A stretch of DNA of 12,416 nucleotides from assembly GCA_001584585.1 (NCBI GenBank), contig LSYV01000016.1, positions 1,806,469-1,818,884 on the forward strand, written 5' to 3'. The notes under the pieces were generated by a model. That model was not told the DNA's origin and made no database searches. It worked only from the letters and a program-made list of their open reading frames with translations. The DNA is from Gonium pectorale. Lineage: Eukaryota; Chlorophyta; Chlorophyceae; Chlamydomonadales; Volvocaceae. Of this stretch, positions 8,901 to 12,416 are shown piece after piece; the first letter of the stretch is position 1; every line of letters begins with the position of its first letter. Both the position numbers and the translations under genes were made by a program.

Positions 8901-10504
8901 CCCTCTCTTCCGCCCCCGCCCCCGCCCTCTTATCCGCCGGGACGAAATCTGCTAGCGCCCAGCCCTTTGATATCCACACCCTTCTCCTCCAAAACCTCCA
9001 TCCGTCCCTGCCCCTCGCAGTCGGAGCCGCCCGGCGCCATGCCCGCCACGCTGCCCCAGAAGATCGGCGCCAAGGTGAACCGCTGGTGGGCCAAGGAGAA
9101 CCAGTGGTACACCGCCGTCATCACCGACTACAACCCAGACTCCAACGAGTACAGGTCAGCCAGCCTTACAAAGGCATCCGGTGCTCAGCCGGGGGATGAA
9201 GGGGCGCTTTTCGCAAAGGCTTCTTAGGTGGGAGGGAGGGGCAGGGAAGAGAGGGGCATTTGCGAGGTGGTTTCCGGTTGAAACCCGGAGCCGCCTAGGT
9301 AAGGCTTGGGAAGAGGGTGTGCGTATGGCGCGTGCCGATACCAGCCTGAGAGCAAAGTTCTTTTGGTCTAGCTAGGGAGGATGCTTGGGGGCCAGGGAGG
9401 AATTAGAGGGGCGGGCAGGGCCGGAGCGGAGGAAGGGCCCCGGCCCGGAAGGGCGGGGTTGGGGATGGGATGGGAGGGGCAGCGACGTTCTTTCGCGTGT
9501 CGAGTGTCTTTCGCGTGCCGACGTCCTGAGCGTGAAGTTCTTGCGGTCTGGCTCGGGGCGATGCTCGTGGGCCAAGGAGGTACCAGAGGGGCGGGCGGGG
9601 CCGGAGCGGAGGAAGGGAGAAGAGAACGCTGCTGGGTGGGCGCTGGATGCCAGCCCCTCCCCACAAGCATCGTGTGTCCTCGACCTTTCGCGCGCCACCC
9701 GCCCGCCGCAGGCTGACGTACAACCTGGGCAGCTCGAACGAGACGTACGAGGACTTTGACCTGGACATGGCCGACCCCGCCGTGTACAAGATGACGGGCG
9801 AGCGGGTCAATCTGCTGGCCAAGACCGGCAGCGCTGCGGGTGGGGCGGGCGGACGGCGATTAAGGGATTGGGGCTGAGCGCAGGGCGCCAACACGAACGC
9901 AGTGGTTCAGATCCGTGGGCGTGTGATCTTGTTTCGGGGACTGGGGCCGGGTGGGTGGGTGGGACCTGTGGCAATTTGTTCACGGCTCAGGCGGTCGTGC
10001 GTTCGGGGGGAAGAGGAGGGGAGCGGGCGTGCGTAACGGGTTTGCGGAAAGAGGGGGCCACAGGTAATCCTCCCTGGCGGGTCCTAGCATTTGCCACCGC
10101 ACGCGGTCGTGCCACCGCACGCGGACGCGACTCCGATCGTGCTTTCTTCGTTCCTGTTTTCCAGATGGCCAGCCGGTGACTGAGTAGGTAGATTGTTCAC
10201 GGGGCCATTCACCGGTCAACTGAAGGGGCAGATGCGCCGCGGATTGGCGGGTGATCTCCACCTCGCGCAATCCTGCACCTTATCGTCTTCCCTGGCTTCT
10301 TGAAGTCGCTGGTGGCAACCCCTGCCCCTCCCGCCAACCGCTGCCACCCTCCTCCTCTACCGCCCACCCGCAGTCAACAACTCCGTCATTCTGCAGCCCT
10401 ACCTCCGCGCCAACGCCGGGGCCGCCAGCGCCGGGGGCGGCAAGGCCGGCAACAAGAAGCGCCGCAGCGAAGACAGTGATAGCGACTACGGGGGCGGCTC
10501 GTGA
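5983..10504 (+). CDS. EMSY-LIKE-type Tudor/Agenet domain protein, probable chromatin reader
   Basis: Exons 5983-6075, 6477-6607, 7931-8078, 9021-9154, 9712-9839 and 10374-10504 (stop TGA 10502-10504) total 765 nt, 254 aa, with every split codon consistent. Residues 1-70 are helical and charged (KRELCKQAYLLIHKYLAATG, then FRKNLRKKDAL and NKEVLSELNKF), resembling a LisH motif or a reduced ENT domain, but I cannot assign either. Residues 75-124 are a low-complexity Ala/Gly/Lys/Ser linker. Residues about 137-185 form the Tudor/Agenet domain (IGAKVNRWWAKENQWYTAVI, DYNPDSNEYRLTYNLGSSNE, TYEDFDL), with aromatic residues W146, W147, W153 and Y154 available for a methyl-lysine cage. The tail has KKRR and SEDSDSD, a likely nuclear signal with phosphosites. 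Plant EMSY-LIKE proteins carry the same Tudor pattern and act in nuclear chromatin. The domain call is firm. The exact orthologue, and the joining of exons 2 and 3 across 1.3 kb, are less so. Confidence 0.82.
6076..6476 (+). other. Intron 1 of the Tudor gene
   Basis: This 401-base GT-AG intron (CAG|GTGGGT to CAACAG) joins EGQ to ESFEF in phase 0. An in-frame stop early in it means it must be removed. I see no repeat or RNA in it. Confidence 0.75.
6885..6960 (+). repeat. G-run cluster with GGGAGGA iterations
   Basis: Three to four GGGAGGA units (about 6896-6925) run into GAGGGGGGTGGG and GGCGGGGCGGGCGGGC. There are many runs of at least three G within short loops, so the stretch fits a G-quadruplex-prone sequence on the transcribed (pre-mRNA) strand. 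A second G-rich block lies at about 6649-6730. Confidence 0.75.
7776..7797 (-). repeat. Short dispersed repeat, copy 2 (reverse orientation)
   Basis: This is the reverse complement of 206-227 over 22 bases without mismatch, with weaker similarity beyond both ends. It lies about 135 bases before exon 3 of the Tudor gene. The two copies face each other about 7.55 kb apart and both sit in introns of plus-strand genes. Confidence 0.7.
8079..9020 (+). other. Intron 3 of the Tudor gene, open-frame and C-rich
   Basis: This is a 942-base intron (AAG|GTGGGG to CTCGCAG). Its second half (about 8454-9020) is open in the same frame as the next exon, so a transcript starting inside it could be translated into the Tudor domain. 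The encoded stretch is Pro/Ser-rich and low complexity, and the DNA is C-rich (for example CCCCCGCCCCCGCCC near 8913-8927). A 19-bp copy of the beginning of exon 4 lies at 8853-8871. Confidence 0.65.
8853..9048 (+). repeat. 19-bp direct repeat spanning an intron and the Tudor exon
   Basis: CCCGGCGCCATGCCCGCCA occurs at 8853-8871 in the intron and at 9030-9048 in exon 4, 177 bases apart. Each copy contains an ATG in a GCCATGCC context and is preceded by GGAG, giving the translations PGAMPAMAP and PGAMPATLP. It looks like a local duplication that carried the exon start. Confidence 0.75.
9155..9711 (+). other. Intron 4 of the Tudor gene
   Basis: This 557-base intron (CAG|GTCAGC to GCCGCAG) interrupts the Tudor domain at R169 (AG + G). 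Most of it is purine-rich on the plus strand, and it holds the 180-bp-offset duplication described separately. Confidence 0.8.
9329..9617 (+). repeat. About 108-bp direct duplication at a 180-bp offset
   Basis: Copy A (about 9329-9437) and copy B (about 9510-9617) align without gaps over most of their length at an offset of 180. Shared stretches include AAGTTCTT..GGTCT, GATGCT.G.GGGCCA.GGAGG, AGAGGGGCGGG and GCCGGAGCGGAGGAAGGG. The 70 or so bases between the copies do not match what precedes copy A, so this is a duplicated segment rather than a full tandem array. Confidence 0.8.
9840..10373 (+). other. Intron 5 of the Tudor gene
   Basis: This 534-base intron (GCGG|GTGGGG to ACCCGCAG) completes codon V212 (G + TC). 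A TTTTCCAG acceptor-like site at about 10157-10164 leads into a stop within a few codons and is not used in this model. Confidence 0.7.
10093..10128 (+). repeat. 18-bp tandem repeat, two units
   Basis: GCCACCGCACGCGGTCGT (10093-10110) is followed directly by GCCACCGCACGCGGACGC (10111-10128), with two mismatches. It lies in intron 5 of the Tudor gene. Confidence 0.8.
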
Positions 10505-11710
10505 GGCAGCATCTAGCAGGAGGGGGGTCGAGCGCCGGCGCGGCCATTGCACGCCGCTCGCGTTCCCGGCGCAGCACGCCTGTGTGTGAGTGGCGTGTGG
10601 CGATGCGGCTGGCGCCTAGCGTGGCGCAGCCTCTGGGCAGTTGCGGCGCCTTCTCGCTCGTGTGAGGAGGCGGACACGGGAGGAGGCGCCGGCAGCGCAA
10701 ACGCGGCGGCGGCGCGGTGCCTCAGCCGCCGGTGTCTGGCGACGTACATGAGTCATAAGGGCAGCGTGCCGCCGCCGGCCGGCGGCAGTAGCAAACGGCG
10801 GTACGGCTGGGCGGCTCGCGGCTTTGGGGGAAGGTGGGGCAGCCGTGCGCCAGGGCTGGACCGGCTTGCGGCGCGGACGATGTGCGCCGCAGCTCAGCCG
10901 CTTGCTGTTTCATGCTATAGCGGGATAGATGGAGGGGGGGGGCATGCTGCTGCGAGTGCGCCGGGGGCGAAACCAGCAGGTCTTGGAGTGGTCACCAGGG
11001 GCCGGCCAGGCACTAAGAGCACCGCTGCAGCATGGTGGAGGGCACATGCGGCGTCATATATGGGTCGGCTGCCCACAGGCAGCGCAGTGCACCGAGCTCA
11101 GACAGCTCTGCTACCAGGACATTGCGCAGGGCAGTGCAGACGTGCGATGTCGCCAGTTGACGGCTTGTGTGGGCGGCGTGGATGCCGCTTCACAGGCTTC
11201 TGCATAAACTCTAGTTGCTTGGCGTTTTGCGGGGTAGCAGTCAGGCGCCTGTAGGGCCACCGGGAGTTCGAGCACCCCGCCGTAGCGCCGGCGGTCGCCC
11301 GACCTGCCCGGTCTCATGCCTAACGGAAGCGAAGCACAGAGGTCAGGGGCTCTTTTGGTGACGAGAAGCTTCGACTTATAGGACGAGGTACGAGGCTTTG
11401 CGTGTGGACACGGAAGTCGACGCGTCAGTGCGGGTGCACACCCGCGATTGCAGGCGATTAGCACAGTAGGGGCTCAAGTGGGAGTATGCAGCCCGCAGAT
11501 CATGACGTGCGTTTGTACGGTGGGCACACCGCCAGCGATGTGCTGGGCGGGCAGATGGAGTCTCGTCAAGCGCGACGGAGACGCCGCGGCAGTTGGGTGC
11601 CTGCCAGAGTCTGTGTGCAGCTGTGTCGCTCTGCGGACCCAGATGAGAAATGTTCTGCCGGTGGTAATTTTCGGCGTGCAGGAACCAGATGGAGAAGAAA
11701 CCTGAACTCG

Positions 11711-11719
11711 TATATATAG
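11711..11719 (+). promoter_or_regulatory. TATA-like box
   Basis: TATATATAG stands alone in GC-rich sequence. It could be the core promoter of a plus-strand transcript starting about 30 bases downstream and leading to the candidate exon at the right edge, or simply an AT-rich island. Nothing else supports a start here. Confidence 0.25.
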
Positions 11720-11748
11720 TAGTCAAGATGGCTGTCGATTAGTGCCCC

Positions 11749-11790
11749 AGAAGCATGGCAGAAGAAGCATGGCAATAGAAGCATGGCCGT
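11749..11790 (+). repeat. 14-bp tandem repeat, three units
   Basis: AGAAGCATGGC recurs at 11749, 11763 and 11777, with three variable bases closing each 14-base unit. It is a small minisatellite in non-coding sequence. Confidence 0.85.
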
Positions 11791-12122
11791 GGTACCTCTT
11801 GTTTGCGACGGCCCCTGTGCGGCATCAACCCGCGCCGCTGTCGGGAATGGCGCAATTGGGAAACCATGCGGTGCTTGGCGCTAAGAGGGCGCGTGAGAGT
11901 TCGGGTGGTTATCCTGACAAGCTGCGTGTGTGCCGTATGCCGGACAGATGCAGCTCGCTTCACCCTGAGGCCAGGTACCTGCGGAGCCGCAGCGCGAGTG
12001 CGCATAGCTGGGGCGCTACTGGCGCCGTCTCCGGGCGCATGCCGTTATAGGGGAGGCCTGCAAGCGTTGGAGGGGTGTGGAGGAGGGGTAGGTGCATGGC
12101 ATGCAGGATTCGCTGCACACGC

Positions 12123-12141
12123 GACAGACAGACAGACAGAC
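12123..12141 (+). repeat. GACA microsatellite
   Basis: Four GACA units followed by GAC form a short tetranucleotide repeat in non-coding DNA. Confidence 0.9.
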
Positions 12142-12236
12142 TTCGTTACAGTACCCCCGACGCTGGGGGACCCGGCCTGCCACCGGGAAATTACGCGGCG
12201 TGTGCGGTACGATGCACGACCTGATGCAATGTTGCA

Positions 12237-12241
12237 TGTAA
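12237..12241 (+). terminator. TGTAA polyadenylation signal
   Basis: This is the first plus-strand TGTAA after the Tudor-gene stop codon, 1.73 kb away. It also lies about 115 bases before the candidate exon at 12357, so it could mark the boundary between two plus-strand genes. Confidence 0.4.
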
Positions 12242-12356
12242 AATGAATTTCCGTGGCATGCCTCCAAAAACGAGAACCAGAAACGGGGAAGGCAGCCTCT
12301 ACGGACATACACACCCGACGGTGTGATGTTTCCAGCAGGGCGCCGAGTACAGGGTC

Positions 12357-12393
12357 ATGGCGGGCGAGGTATACGAGCAGACGGGCCCTCCCG
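12357..12393 (+). CDS. Candidate first coding exon of a further gene, partial
   Basis: An ATG at 12357-12359 opens a short frame (MAGEVYEQTGPP) that ends at a strong donor (CCCG|GTGCGT at 12394-12399) in phase 1. Frame and codon choice suit an algal exon. Upstream, an acceptor-like CAGCAG (12333-12338) would instead make it an internal exon beginning GAEYRVMAG. An in-frame TGA at 12324-12326 excludes a longer open exon. I do not recognise the protein, and the remainder would lie outside the window. Confidence 0.3.
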
Positions 12394-12416
12394 GTGCGTA
12401 ACCCAGAAATAAGTTA

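Larger units (their letters stand above)
10505..12255 (+). other. 3' UTR of the Tudor gene or intergenic sequence
   Basis: No TGTAA occurs on the plus strand between the stop at 10504 and 12237, so either the transcript has a tail of about 1.75 kb or it ends at a variant signal. The stretch holds a TATATATAG box (11711-11719), a 14-bp tandem repeat (11749-11790) and a GACA microsatellite (12123-12141). Open frames of up to 235 codons have no recognisable domain and look like GC-driven noise. Confidence 0.45.

Noticed and set aside
8266..8955. 229-codon open frame in intron 3 of the Tudor gene
   Set aside because: The translation is Ser/Pro low complexity, as expected from C-rich DNA. A different frame leads into the Tudor exon.
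9403..9894. Long minus-strand open frames opposite the Tudor gene
   Set aside because: They are Pro/Arg/Ala-rich shadows of G-rich introns, with no conserved domain.
10547..11254. 235-codon open frame after the Tudor gene
   Set aside because: It is GC-driven and rich in Ala, Gly and Arg, with no recognisable domain. It starts 42 bases after the stop codon, with no separate promoter evident.
11742..12246. Open frames between the TATA-like box and the right edge
   Set aside because: The first begins with GTG inside a tandem repeat. None has a recognisable motif, and the Ser/Arg-rich composition suggests noise.
1..12416. CRISPR array, prophage, toxin-antitoxin or other bacterial system
   Set aside because: Every supported gene has spliceosomal introns. 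No spaced repeats of CRISPR type and no phage genes were seen.

Overview
This is a piece of eukaryotic nuclear DNA, most likely from a volvocine or other chlamydomonadalean green alga. The evidence is GC-rich, intron-dense genes with GTGAGT/GTGCGT/GTGGG donors, TGTAA polyadenylation motifs downstream of stop codons, and proteins of plastid type. There is no sign of a bacterial operon, phage, CRISPR array or integrase. The species cannot be fixed from sequence alone.

Layout, left to right. (1) 1-1788, plus strand: the 3' part of a nuclear gene for the chloroplast ribosome hibernation factor PSRP1 (long-HPF/pY type), four exons, with the N-terminal half upstream of the window. A 3' UTR with TGTAA at 2285-2289 follows. 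(2) About 2301-3094: an intergenic gap between two converging genes. (3) 3570-5636, minus strand: a complete six-exon gene for diaminopimelate epimerase (DAPF; 323 aa with a likely plastid transit peptide), which makes the last precursor of plastid lysine. One of its introns appears to use a GC donor. (4) 5637-5982: a 346-bp head-to-head promoter region. (5) 5983-10504, plus strand: a six-exon gene for a 254-aa Tudor/Agenet protein related to plant EMSY-LIKE chromatin readers, with an unplaced helical N-terminus, an Ala/Gly/Lys/Ser linker and a basic-acidic tail. (6) 10505-12416: a long 3' UTR or intergenic stretch with TGTAA only at 12237-12241, then a possible first exon of a further plus-strand gene at the right edge.

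PSRP1 and DAPF both act in the chloroplast, on translation and on amino-acid synthesis. The Tudor gene is nuclear and is linked to DAPF only by the shared promoter interval. The unusual material is mostly in introns: a near-identical short repeat in opposite orientation in the PSRP1 and Tudor-gene introns, a roughly 108-bp duplication at a 180-bp offset, G-run clusters, and a 19-bp intronic copy of the start of the Tudor exon. I do not see an undescribed multi-gene system here. The best leads are the GC-AG intron, the paired inverted repeats, the unclassified N-terminus of the Tudor protein and the possible internal start of that gene.
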